Of a stretch of 11,068 nt of DNA, positions 1-6,664 are shown in pieces. Numbering within the stretch: the first letter of the stretch is position 1; every line of letters starts with the position of its first letter. Under the pieces are notes generated by a model. That model saw only the letters and a list, made by a program, of their open reading frames with translations. It ran no database searches and was not told the DNA's origin. Both the position numbers and the translations under genes were made by a program. This DNA comes from Hungatella sp. UBA4396 (GTDB lineage Bacteria > Bacillota > Clostridia > Lachnospirales > Lachnospiraceae), in NCBI GenBank assembly GCA_002389905.1, contig DGRE01000051.1:1-11068 (forward strand), written 5' to 3'.

Positions 1-38
1 CCATACTTATATACTAACACTACATAGACCTTGAAGCT

Positions 39-263
39 ATGAAAAACATAGACATCCGAACAGTCAACCCGGATACTCTGGTTGACATTAACGATACGAA
101 AGTCAATGCGAAATTGCCCAAGGAGGAACGAATACTGGATTTTATCCAGCAGATTAAAAATCCATATTGCTACAAGTGCGGAAAAGTAGTAGTCAAAATT
201 AGCTTTAATGATACCGATGCCACGCTGGAGGACAGGATGGAAAGTTTTTTGAGGATGATGTGA
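39..263 (+). CDS. Small DUF6870-like protein of integrative elements
   Basis: A 74-residue acidic soluble protein with no signal peptide or membrane segment. From memory it matches the small DUF6870-type proteins found in conjugative or integrative elements of Clostridia, which share an N-terminal DIRTVxPxTLVDI segment, a central LPKEERIxDFIxQIKNPYCYKCG segment and a C-terminal ATLEDRMES segment. The CYKCG pair (Cys44 and Cys47) is a single CxxC, so metal binding would need a partner or a dimer. Function is unknown. A stop in this frame at 15-17 leaves the ATG at 39 as the only good start, although the ribosome binding site in front is weak. It lies 172 nt upstream of the recombinase operon on the same strand and supports the view that this is the end of a mobile element. 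Family assignment is from recall; the reading frame itself is convincing. Confidence 0.75.
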   Translation: MKNIDIRTVNPDTLVDINDTKVNAKLPKEERILDFIQQIKNPYCYKCGKVVVKISFNDTDATLEDRMESFLRMM

Positions 264-280
264 TATGGGTGAGTTGCTTC

Positions 281-406
281 GGGCAGAGCCTGACCGTGTG
301 GGTTCGGATAAATGGCAATATTGTCTGGACGCATCCTGAAAGGGGTGCTATAATTATACATGGACTAATATTAGCGAACGCCCATTGATTCGGTCAGGTT
401 TTGCTT
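281..406 (+). ncRNA. Candidate structured leader RNA: long nested hairpin upstream of the recombinases
   Basis: Read by eye, this non-coding stretch folds as one co-linear nested hairpin. The stems are P1 281-296 with 391-406 (16 continuous pairs, four of them G-U); P2 298-306 with 375-385 (9 pairs, 2-nt bulge at 379-380); P3 317-323 with 366-372; and P4 331-337 with 342-348, closed by a GAAA (GNRA) tetraloop at 338-341. The wobble pairs are G-U only in the + strand transcript and would be A/C mismatches on the other strand, so a + strand RNA is favoured. It ends 6 nt before a short T-rich run and about 20 nt before the ribosome binding site of the first recombinase. I do not recognise a known RNA family. 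Alternatives are a protein-binding palindrome or an overlapping small reading frame. Confidence 0.4.
326..354 (+). promoter_or_regulatory. Possible extended -10 promoter for the recombinase operon
   Basis: A perfect TATAAT lies at 349-354, preceded by TG at 346-347 (extended -10). A weak -35, TGGACG at 326-331, sits 17 nt upstream. This would start transcription about 75 nt before the ATG of the first recombinase. The -10 falls in an internal loop of the candidate RNA structure at 281-406, so a transcript starting here would lack the left half of that fold. The two readings therefore compete, unless transcripts come from both upstream and here. Confidence 0.45.
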
Positions 407-435
407 CTTGACTTTTTCAATCGGGAGGTTTCGTT

Positions 436-2103
436 ATGCCTTTTAATAAGGATACAATCATATACAATGCTGTTGACTATTTACGCCTGTCAAAAGAAGA
501 TGGCGATAAAGCAGAAAGCGACAGCATTGCCAATCAAAGAGATTTAATAACCAATTTTGTGAAGTCAATGCCCGAAATCCGCCTCTGTTCCGAAAGAATA
601 GATGACGGATTTAGTGGTGTTGACTTTAATCGTCCTGCTTTTAATTTGATGATGGAGGATGTAAAGGCTGGGCGTATCAACTGCATCATCGTCAAAGACC
701 TGTCCCGTTTCGGCAGAAACTACATCGAAGCTGGACGATACATTGAACGGATTTTTCCGTTCTTAGGTGTGCGTTTCATTGCCATCAACGACGGTTACGA
801 CAGTGCAAAGGAAAAATCACCGTCAGACGATATTATCATTCCGTTTAAGAACCTCGTCAATGATGCGTATTGCAGGGACATCTCCGTTAAAATCAGGAGC
901 CAGCTTGATGTAAAGCGCAAAAATGGCGAGTTTATCGGTTCCTTTGCCGTTTACGGCTACATGAAATCAACAGAGAACAAAAATCAACTGGTGATAGACC
1001 CCTATGCCGCAAAGATTGTGCGGGATATTTTTGCATGGAAGCTGGATGGACTCAGCCAGCAAGGAATAGCTGACAGGCTGAATGAGATCAGCGAGCCGTC
1101 CCCCATGGAATATAAACGCTTTTTAGGGCTTAACTTTGCCACCAGCTTTCAGGTAAACCCCAAGGCAAAGTGGACTGCTGTGGCGGTTGGCCGCATTTTG
1201 AAAAACCCGATTTACGCAGGGCATCTTGTGCAGGGTAAGGAAAGCACACCAAACTACAAAATTAAACAGAGGTTTATGAAACCGGAAGATAAATGGGTTC
1301 GGGTGGAAAACACCCATGAGCCTATTATTCCCCAAGAAGTTTTTGACACAGTAAACCGTGTGCTGGCACAGGACACCCGTATCGCTCCAGATGGAGAAGC
1401 TGTCTATCCGTTCTCCGGCCTGCTATTTTGTGCTGACTGCAAAAGCGGTATGGTGCGAAAGACTGTACCCGCAGGTGGGAAGAAGTACGCCTACTATTAT
1501 TGCTCAAAGAATAAAGCCGGGGAGGGCTGCTCCACCCACTGCATCAGTGAAAAGGTATTGGAGAAGGCGGTCCTGCAAGCACTTCAAAATCACATCGCTT
1601 CTATTCTTGAAATTGAACGGATTCTCTCGTTTATCGACACCCTTTCTATGCAACAGGAGGAAATCCGAAAAATTGATACTCAACTGCTGATGAAACAGGA
1701 TGAAATCGAAAAGTATAAAAACCTCAAAGTGTCTATCTATGAGGACTTGAAAAGCGGTGTCATTGATGCAGATGAGTACCGGGAATTTAAGGTCATATAC
1801 GGAAAAAAGTGTGAGGAAGCGGAGAAAGCTGCCGAACGGCTGAAACAGGATATTGCCCTGATCCTTGCGGGTAAGGGAGCAAACAGCGTTTGGATCGAAG
1901 CCTTTAAGAAGAATCGGAACATCACTGAGCTGTCCCGAAAGGTAGTTGTTTCCCTGATTGAGTGGGTCAATATCTATTCCGGCAGCCGGGTGGAAATTCG
2001 ATTCCGTTATCAGTATGAATATGAAAGAACTTTGTTCTTTGCCGAGAACGCAAAAGACCTCATTGCATCAGCTTCACCGATTCCCATAAGGGGGGTGGTG
2101 TAA
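436..2103 (+). CDS. Large serine recombinase 1 of a three-gene operon (TnpX/TndX-like)
   Basis: A 555-residue site-specific recombinase that would cut and rejoin att sites through a covalent phosphoserine link during excision or integration. The resolvase N-terminal domain (about 11-155) has the catalytic Ser19 in YLRLS, then DDGFSG at 56-61, RP at 66-67 and DLSRFGRN at 88-95. The recombinase DNA-binding domain follows (about 160-310). A zinc ribbon carries Cys332, Cys335, Cys356 and Cys365. A helical, charged coiled-coil segment (about 395-475) leads into a DUF4368-like tail that ends near 535. Length and domain order are normal for large serine recombinases, and no key residue is missing. 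The ATG has GGGAGG 7 nt upstream. The gene is followed after 1 nt by the second recombinase, so the set is almost surely co-transcribed. Which att site it uses cannot be read from the sequence. Confidence 0.96.
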   Translation: MPFNKDTIIYNAVDYLRLSKEDGDKAESDSIANQRDLITNFVKSMPEIRLCSERIDDGFSGVDFNRPAFNLMMEDVKAGRINCIIVKDLSRFGRNYIEAGRYIERIFPFLGVRFIAINDGYDSAKEKSPSDDIIIPFKNLVNDAYCRDISVKIRSQLDVKRKNGEFIGSFAVYGYMKSTENKNQLVIDPYAAKIVRDIFAWKLDGLSQQGIADRLNEISEPSPMEYKRFLGLNFATSFQVNPKAKWTAVAVGRILKNPIYAGHLVQGKESTPNYKIKQRFMKPEDKWVRVENTHEPIIPQEVFDTVNRVLAQDTRIAPDGEAVYPFSGLLFCADCKSGMVRKTVPAGGKKYAYYYCSKNKAGEGCSTHCISEKVLEKAVLQALQNHIASILEIERILSFIDTLSMQQEEIRKIDTQLLMKQDEIEKYKNLKVSIYEDLKSGVIDADEYREFKVIYGKKCEEAEKAAERLKQDIALILAGKGANSVWIEAFKKNRNITELSRKVVVSLIEWVNIYSGSRVEIRFRYQYEYERTLFFAENAKDLIASASPIPIRGVV

Positions 2104-2104
2104 G

Positions 2105-3781
2105 ATGGCGAGAACAAGCAGAAAACAAATAGATAATCTTGCCCAGGCTCCCCTTGAAACGATATGGAACACCTGTGTTTACGGGCGACTGTCGGAGGAA
2201 GATGAGCGAAAAAAAGAAAGTGATTCCATCGGCAATCAAGTTTCCATGTTGGAACGCTATATCGCGGAAAGGCCGTACCTGAAGCTCATATCTGTTTTTA
2301 AGGATGTCAATCAGACAGGAACGAACTTCGACCGTCCCGGCTTCAATGAAATGATGGATGCCATCAAGGGTGGAAAAATCAACTGCATTGTGGTCAAAGA
2401 CCTGTCCCGTTTCGGCAGAAACTACATTGAAACTGGAACTTATCTTGAAAAAATATTGCCATTCTTTCATGTTCGCTTTATCTCCGTGAACGATGGATAT
2501 GACAGTATGAATGCCAGCAGTCAGGATGAAGGATATGCCGTTCCTCTGAAAAACCTGATCCATGATGTGTACGCCAGAGATATATCAAAAAAGATAAAAT
2601 CCGGGCTTGCAGTCAAGAGAAGCAGAGGGGAATTTACCGGCTGTGTTGCAGCCTACGGCTATCAAAAGGCGGATAACGGCAGATTGATAATTGACGAGGA
2701 AACCGCACCGATTGTCAGGGATATTTTTAAGTGGGCAGCGGACGGCATGGGCGATATGCGTATCGTTCAAAAGCTCAATGAGCTGGGCATTCCCTCCCCA
2801 AGCCAGTATCGCTACGAAAAGGGCATCTTAAAAAGTGAGCGTTATGCCAATATGCGGTATTGGTACAAAAGTGCCGTCCGCAGAATTTTAATCAACCCGG
2901 TTTATCTCGGACATATGGTTCAAGGTAAGACAAAATCTGACTTATGGGGCAAGGGCGGCTGCGTAGAACTGCCGCAGGAGCAATGGGTAGAAATAAAGAA
3001 CACCCATAAACCCTTGATTGATGAAGGAACCTTTTTGGCGGTACGGCGTATCAAGCAGGAACGGGAGTCCAGCGAGAGAAAAGAAGTAGAGCCGAGAGGC
3101 TTAAATCTTCTGAAAGGGCTTGTTTTCTGCGGCGATTGCAAGCGAAGCATGAACCGTCGAAAAATGCCTAAGTCAAACGGTTCGGCACTCTATTACTTTA
3201 GCTGTGCCACATATGAGGATATTGCCAAAAATGATTGTGTTAAAAAACGTATGGACGAACCGGATTTACTCTCTGTTCTCTATACAGCGATCCGTAAGCA
3301 GATTGACCTTGCCGTTGACATAGACCGAATGTTGTCTCAGCTCAATGCAAAGGACGGCTTCTGCCAGCAGCAGAGTGAGGTTGACACGGAGATTTCCGAA
3401 ACGGAAAAAAAGCTATCCAGACTGTCCATGCTCAGAAGCTCCTTGTACGAGGATTATCAGGAAAAGCTCCTTGATGAAGCGGAATATCTCTTTACAAAAG
3501 CAAAGTATGAGAAAGATGTTACCCTTTTGCGGAGTCGACTGGATGAACTATCCATGCAAAAAAAACGTCTTGATACCATGCTGACCCCTCAAAACCCATG
3601 GATAACAGCCTTGAAGAAATTTAAGAGGAACAAAGCCATAACGGGAGAAATGATTGCCGAGTTGATAGAACGGGTGGAAATATTCAGTGATCAAAGCGTG
3701 TCCATCTGCTTTCGGTATCGGGATGAGTTTGAAAGTTTGCTCGGCTTTATTGAGGCAGAGAGTGAGGTGAGGGTTTCGTGA
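2105..3781 (+). CDS. Large serine recombinase 2 of a three-gene operon
   Basis: A 558-residue homologue of its neighbours with an N-terminal extension of about 11 residues. Catalytic Ser30 is in YGRLS, and DLSRFGRN is at 99-106. The segment normally reading DDGYSGTNFDRP is here DVNQTGTNFDRP (67-78), so the usual Ser before Gly is Thr; this may be a subfamily trait and does not touch the nucleophile. The zinc ribbon uses Cys342, Cys345, Cys367 and Cys378, followed by a coiled coil (about 423-492) and a DUF4368-like tail (about 498-550). The ATG comes 1 nt after the stop of the first recombinase. A G-rich ribosome binding site (AAGGGGGG) lies inside the end of that gene, which suggests translational coupling. 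The 3' end overlaps the third recombinase by 4 nt. It is intact and probably functional. A 35-nt stretch over the DLSRFGRN motif is identical in DNA to the first recombinase. Confidence 0.95.
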   Translation: MARTSRKQIDNLAQAPLETIWNTCVYGRLSEEDERKKESDSIGNQVSMLERYIAERPYLKLISVFKDVNQTGTNFDRPGFNEMMDAIKGGKINCIVVKDLSRFGRNYIETGTYLEKILPFFHVRFISVNDGYDSMNASSQDEGYAVPLKNLIHDVYARDISKKIKSGLAVKRSRGEFTGCVAAYGYQKADNGRLIIDEETAPIVRDIFKWAADGMGDMRIVQKLNELGIPSPSQYRYEKGILKSERYANMRYWYKSAVRRILINPVYLGHMVQGKTKSDLWGKGGCVELPQEQWVEIKNTHKPLIDEGTFLAVRRIKQERESSERKEVEPRGLNLLKGLVFCGDCKRSMNRRKMPKSNGSALYYFSCATYEDIAKNDCVKKRMDEPDLLSVLYTAIRKQIDLAVDIDRMLSQLNAKDGFCQQQSEVDTEISETEKKLSRLSMLRSSLYEDYQEKLLDEAEYLFTKAKYEKDVTLLRSRLDELSMQKKRLDTMLTPQNPWITALKKFKRNKAITGEMIAELIERVEIFSDQSVSICFRYRDEFESLLGFIEAESEVRVS

Positions 3782-5397
3782 GTATCAAGAAAATCCTTGC
3801 CGAGTATATCCGGCTATCTCAAGAGGACGAGAACGAGGGTGAAAGCAACAGTATAAGAAACCAGCGGGAGCTTCTGAATGCCTTTGTGGAAAGCTCCCCC
3901 GACCTCTCACAGTATGAAGTGGTTGAGTTTTGCGACGATGGTTACAGCGGTACAAATTTTGACCGTCCGGGCGTGAAAGCCCTGCTGGATGAAGTGCGTG
4001 CGGGAAACATACAGTGTATCATCGTGAAAGACCTATCTCGTTTCGGAAGAAACTACATTGATATTGGAGATTATTTGGAGCAGATATTCCCCTTTTTAGG
4101 GGTGCGCTTTATCTCCGTAAACGACCATTTTGACAGCAACGACTTTGACGGTACGACCGGCGGGCTTGATGTGGGTTTCAGGAACCTGATTTACTCCCTT
4201 TACAGCAAAGACCTTTCACAAAAGGTACGGAGTGCAAAAAAGACCCGCATGGAGAAAGGAGAATTCATCGGCAGCCATGCTCCTTATGGCTATGCGAAGT
4301 CGCCGGAAAACCGCAAAAAACTTGTGGTTGATGAAAAGGCTGCCAACGTTGTCAGGCGTATCTTTGCAATGGCGGATGAGGGTAAAAACGCAGTCCAAAT
4401 TGCCAATGTCCTGAATGTAGATAACATTCCAACGCCATATGTCTATAAGCGGCTTATGGGATGTGACCGCAAATACAATGTGGTTGGGAATACAAACCAC
4501 TGGATGAATACAACTGTCCTGACCATTATCCGTGACGAACGCTACACAGGGAAAATGGTAAACGGGAAAAATCGCAGTCCTTTTGTCGGGAGTAAGCATG
4601 GAAAACGCATCCCAAAAAGTGAGTGGATTGTCGTACCCAATACCCATGAGGCTATTGTTTCGGAAGAATTATTTGCTTCGGTTCAGGAGCGTTTCTCTGC
4701 CCCTGCGAAGATAAGGACAGAACCGACCGAGATCAGACCATTGATGGGTAAAGTGAAATGCGGGGTTTGTCGGCACGTTATGCGAAGAAGCAATAGTCCC
4801 TCGGCTACGGCATATTATTATTGTGGAAGCCATCAGTATGTGGCTGATAGCACTTGCACAAAGGATAGAATTTCCGAAGACAGTTTGATACAGACCGTCC
4901 TATCTGTGATACATAAACAGATAAAGGTTATGCTTGATATGGAACAGCTCTTTGACAGAGTGAAAACACAAAGCCATAATGATATAACCACTCTGACAGA
5001 GCAGATTAGGCAACTCCAAGCCGTCCTCGCCAAGTTGAAAGCATCCAAAGTTAAGGCATACGAAAGATACAAAGATGGGGCTTTGGACAGGGACAGCTAC
5101 GCAAGACAAAAGGCGGATATTAGCAAGGATATTGCAGAAACAGATGTCCAAATCGCTGAACTTGAAACGGCATTACAATGTCGCTATCAGGAAAACGGAC
5201 AGCCAATCTCCATTATTGAGAAGTTCAAGCGATATGAGGAATTTACGGAGCTTTCAAAAGAAATGGCAGATGAGTTGATTGACAACATTTATATCTACGG
5301 AAGTGAAGCGATTGAAATTGTGTGGAACCATATGGATGAGTATATGAGACTTGTCCAATGTGCCGAAAAAGAGGTGTGCGTAGATGAAAACAGATAA
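3778..5397 (+). CDS. Large serine recombinase 3 of a three-gene operon
   Basis: A 539-residue large serine recombinase. Catalytic Ser14 is in YIRLS, the canonical DDGYSGTNFDRP is at 53-64 and DLSRFGRN at 85-92. The zinc ribbon uses Cys328, Cys331, Cys349 and Cys360. A coiled coil spans about 400-468, with a DUF4368-like tail to about 525. The start is a GTG whose last two bases and the next two form the GTGA overlap with the stop of the second recombinase. GAGGTGAGGG lies just upstream inside that gene, so the GTG is well supported. Two adjacent TAA codons end the gene, and hairpins follow. It is the most compact of the three and has the most canonical catalytic sequence. Operon position says it is made with the other two. 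Whether the three act as one complex or serve different steps is not visible. Confidence 0.95.
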   Translation: MSIKKILAEYIRLSQEDENEGESNSIRNQRELLNAFVESSPDLSQYEVVEFCDDGYSGTNFDRPGVKALLDEVRAGNIQCIIVKDLSRFGRNYIDIGDYLEQIFPFLGVRFISVNDHFDSNDFDGTTGGLDVGFRNLIYSLYSKDLSQKVRSAKKTRMEKGEFIGSHAPYGYAKSPENRKKLVVDEKAANVVRRIFAMADEGKNAVQIANVLNVDNIPTPYVYKRLMGCDRKYNVVGNTNHWMNTTVLTIIRDERYTGKMVNGKNRSPFVGSKHGKRIPKSEWIVVPNTHEAIVSEELFASVQERFSAPAKIRTEPTEIRPLMGKVKCGVCRHVMRRSNSPSATAYYYCGSHQYVADSTCTKDRISEDSLIQTVLSVIHKQIKVMLDMEQLFDRVKTQSHNDITTLTEQIRQLQAVLAKLKASKVKAYERYKDGALDRDSYARQKADISKDIAETDVQIAELETALQCRYQENGQPISIIEKFKRYEEFTELSKEMADELIDNIYIYGSEAIEIVWNHMDEYMRLVQCAEKEVCVDENR

Positions 5398-5443
5398 TAA
5401 AAGGAGCGTTTCGAGGAACGCTTGGACTATTTTTGGCATATAA
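5384..5443 (+). other. Possible 19-codon ORF overlapping the end of recombinase 3
   Basis: An ATG at 5384 starts a 19-codon frame inside the 3' end of the third recombinase, with GAGGTG about 8 nt upstream. It ends at TAA 5441-5443 and covers the first hairpin after the operon. The peptide is basic and unlike anything I recognise. It could be the leftover start of a gene lost at the element boundary, or chance. It is recorded mainly because the ribosome binding site is good. Confidence 0.15.
5404..5434 (+). terminator. Weak hairpin after the recombinase operon
   Basis: A 7-bp stem (5404-5410 with 5417-5423, one G-U pair) with a 6-nt loop is followed after a few bases by TTTTT at 5430-5434. 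The gap before the T run makes it a poor intrinsic terminator alone. It may act with the stronger hairpin 20 nt downstream. Confidence 0.3.
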
Positions 5444-5452
5444 CCAACAAGG

Positions 5453-5490
5453 AGCCGTTGCATCAGAGTAGAGGTGCAACGGCTTAATTT
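5453..5490 (+). terminator. Rho-independent terminator of the recombinase operon
   Basis: The stem AGCCGTTGCA (5453-5462) pairs perfectly with TGCAACGGCT (5475-5484). It is extended inward by one G-U and one C-G pair, giving an 8-nt loop, and is followed by TTAATTT. It is the first strong hairpin after the third recombinase. The T tract is short, but position and stem strength support it. Confidence 0.7.
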
Positions 5491-5614
5491 CATAATTAGT
5501 GAGTTTTTCTCTGGTGGACGAATTAAATCAGTTTCGGAGGGTATCCTCGTTTGGATCGTTCAGAACATTCATTAAACAAAACAGGCAATAATGTTTTATG
5601 CTATTCTGTTCCTG

Positions 5615-6337
5615 TCAAAACAACCTTTTTCCATCTGAAATATTGATAACAAGCTCTTTTGCTATACTGGTTTGCTTAAATGGATTTATTTTTTCCACTA
5701 CACCGTCACGTTTAAAAAGTGAGCCTGTGTTTTTGAACCAAAATGTTACATTTGCTTTTACGCATTGTTCACGGATATTAAGTACCCAATCATAATCACA
5801 TTCACGAGCTTCTCGACCCGTTTCACCGCCAACTGTCACATGGTCTACTCCACGAAGATACGGTGTCAAATCTATCTTTTCTAAGAGTGGGGCACAAGCG
5901 ATGAACCGCCGCTTTATCGGATAAGATAAAAAGAGTGGCAGTCTGTAATCAGCTAATGCTTGATTTTCGACAGTACAACCAATATTCACATTGTCATAGC
6001 CTGCACCCCAATCGGGTGGAAGTGATACGAGAAAACGATCAATTCGCTTTGTTAAAATCAAGAAATCAATATCAGTTCTTTCCTTGATGATAGCCCAAAT
6101 GTCTTTACGCCACTCGTCTGCTTCTGGCAGGAAAAAGTCAGTCGCAAAACAGGTTGGAAGAATTTTGTTGCCTTTGATATTGTATTCGCCCTTTGCATTT
6201 TTCCTTGCGGGCCAATCAAATTTATCTGTTTTTTGTATTGTGCTTTGACCATAGCGTTTTGCATACGGACCATAAAAATAGCAATTTGTACAGCCATCAC
6301 TTATTTTGTAACAGCCTGTCCATGGCTCCCAGTTCAT
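5615..6337 (-). CDS. DUF5131 (phage Gp37/Gp68 family) protein with three-Cys motif
   Basis: A 240-residue soluble protein that matches DUF5131 (PF07505, phage Gp37/Gp68). It begins with W-x-P-W-x-G and has Cys9, Cys16 and Cys19 in the family's CX6CX2C pattern (GCY...GCTNCY). Further typical blocks are FLILTKR (92-98), the GCTVENQ stretch (120-126), the GGETG stretch (170-174) and a late FWFKNTG block (199-205). The three-Cys pattern resembles that of radical-SAM enzymes, and iron-sulfur binding is plausible, but the reaction is unknown. Members often sit beside a partner called TcmP (three-Cys-motif partner). No such gene is next to this one, so it is an orphan copy here. The ATG follows GAGGAGG at ideal spacing. 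It lies 55 nt downstream of the small hypothetical gene and may be co-transcribed with it. I saw no clear terminator after it. Confidence 0.9.
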   Translation of the reverse strand: MNWEPWTGCYKISDGCTNCYFYGPYAKRYGQSTIQKTDKFDWPARKNAKGEYNIKGNKILPTCFATDFFLPEADEWRKDIWAIIKERTDIDFLILTKRIDRFLVSLPPDWGAGYDNVNIGCTVENQALADYRLPLFLSYPIKRRFIACAPLLEKIDLTPYLRGVDHVTVGGETGREARECDYDWVLNIREQCVKANVTFWFKNTGSLFKRDGVVEKINPFKQTSIAKELVINISDGKRLF

Positions 6338-6392
6338 AGTGTTCCTCCTCTTGGATGGGTGAAGCCGATGATAGCAGAAACGCAGCCGCTTG

Positions 6393-6599
6393 TCAAACGC
6401 AGCGTTTGAACGTCACCGTCTGTGCCTTCATGGAGATCTTACCAACCTCGTAGCCGTAGGCGGGCAGCTCCTTCTTGAAGGTTAAAAAGGCGTGGTCGAT
6501 GGGAAAGCCCAGAATCTGTTCAATCTCGGCATAGGTCAGCGCAAAGCTGTTCTCCGCGCGTTGACCTATCGCCTTCCAAAGTGGCTCATATTTACTCAT
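6393..6599 (-). CDS. Small hypothetical protein (DUF7662-like)
   Basis: A 68-residue soluble protein starting MSKYEPLWKAIG and containing LTYAEIEQILGFPIDHAF, then YGYEVGKIS. The pattern of a K-Y-x-P-L opening, an LTxxEIExxLG block and a small beta-rich end recalls short DUF7662-type proteins common in Firmicutes; the function is unknown. The frame is open farther upstream, up to 6668, but the start at 6597-6599 has GGAGGAG about 7 nt upstream. The longer form would run through the terminator at 6625-6658, so I chose the short form. Its DNA looks clearly richer in G and C than the flanking genes, which suggests a separate origin. A short inverted repeat (6393-6409) covers its stop codon. It reads toward the DUF5131 gene. 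No good promoter was seen directly upstream. Confidence 0.7.
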   Translation of the reverse strand: MSKYEPLWKAIGQRAENSFALTYAEIEQILGFPIDHAFLTFKKELPAYGYEVGKISMKAQTVTFKRCV

Positions 6600-6624
6600 T
6601 GTCCGTCTCCTCCGATCTTGTTTG

Positions 6625-6658
6625 GAATAAAATAGCGGCTTTGATTTACCAAAGCCGC
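6625..6658 (-). terminator. Terminator after the VOC gene
   Basis: A perfect 9-bp stem, GCGGCTTTG (6635-6643) with CAAAGCCGC (6650-6658), has a 6-nt loop. Reading the - strand it is followed by TATTTTATT. It sits 7 nt beyond the stop of the VOC gene and separates the AraC-VOC pair from the small gene and DUF5131 gene. Some read-through may supply those two genes, as no separate promoter was found. Confidence 0.85.
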
Positions 6659-6664
6659 CGTGTA

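Noticed and set aside
170..361. 63-codon frame on the - strand overlapping the DUF6870-like gene and the structured gap
   Set aside because: It is antisense to a convincing gene, has no recognisable family, and no clear ribosome binding site. Pairing asymmetry favours a + strand RNA in this area.
260..388. Open + strand frame starting at GTG 260 and overlapping the end of the DUF6870-like gene
   Set aside because: About 42 codons with no family resemblance and no ribosome binding site I could defend. The same bases are explained better by base pairing, though I could not exclude a small or truncated gene.
4216..4647. 143-codon frame on the - strand inside recombinase 3
   Set aside because: It lies fully antisense to a well-supported recombinase and has no recognisable domains. 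The same applies to the other long antisense frames inside the recombinases and metK.
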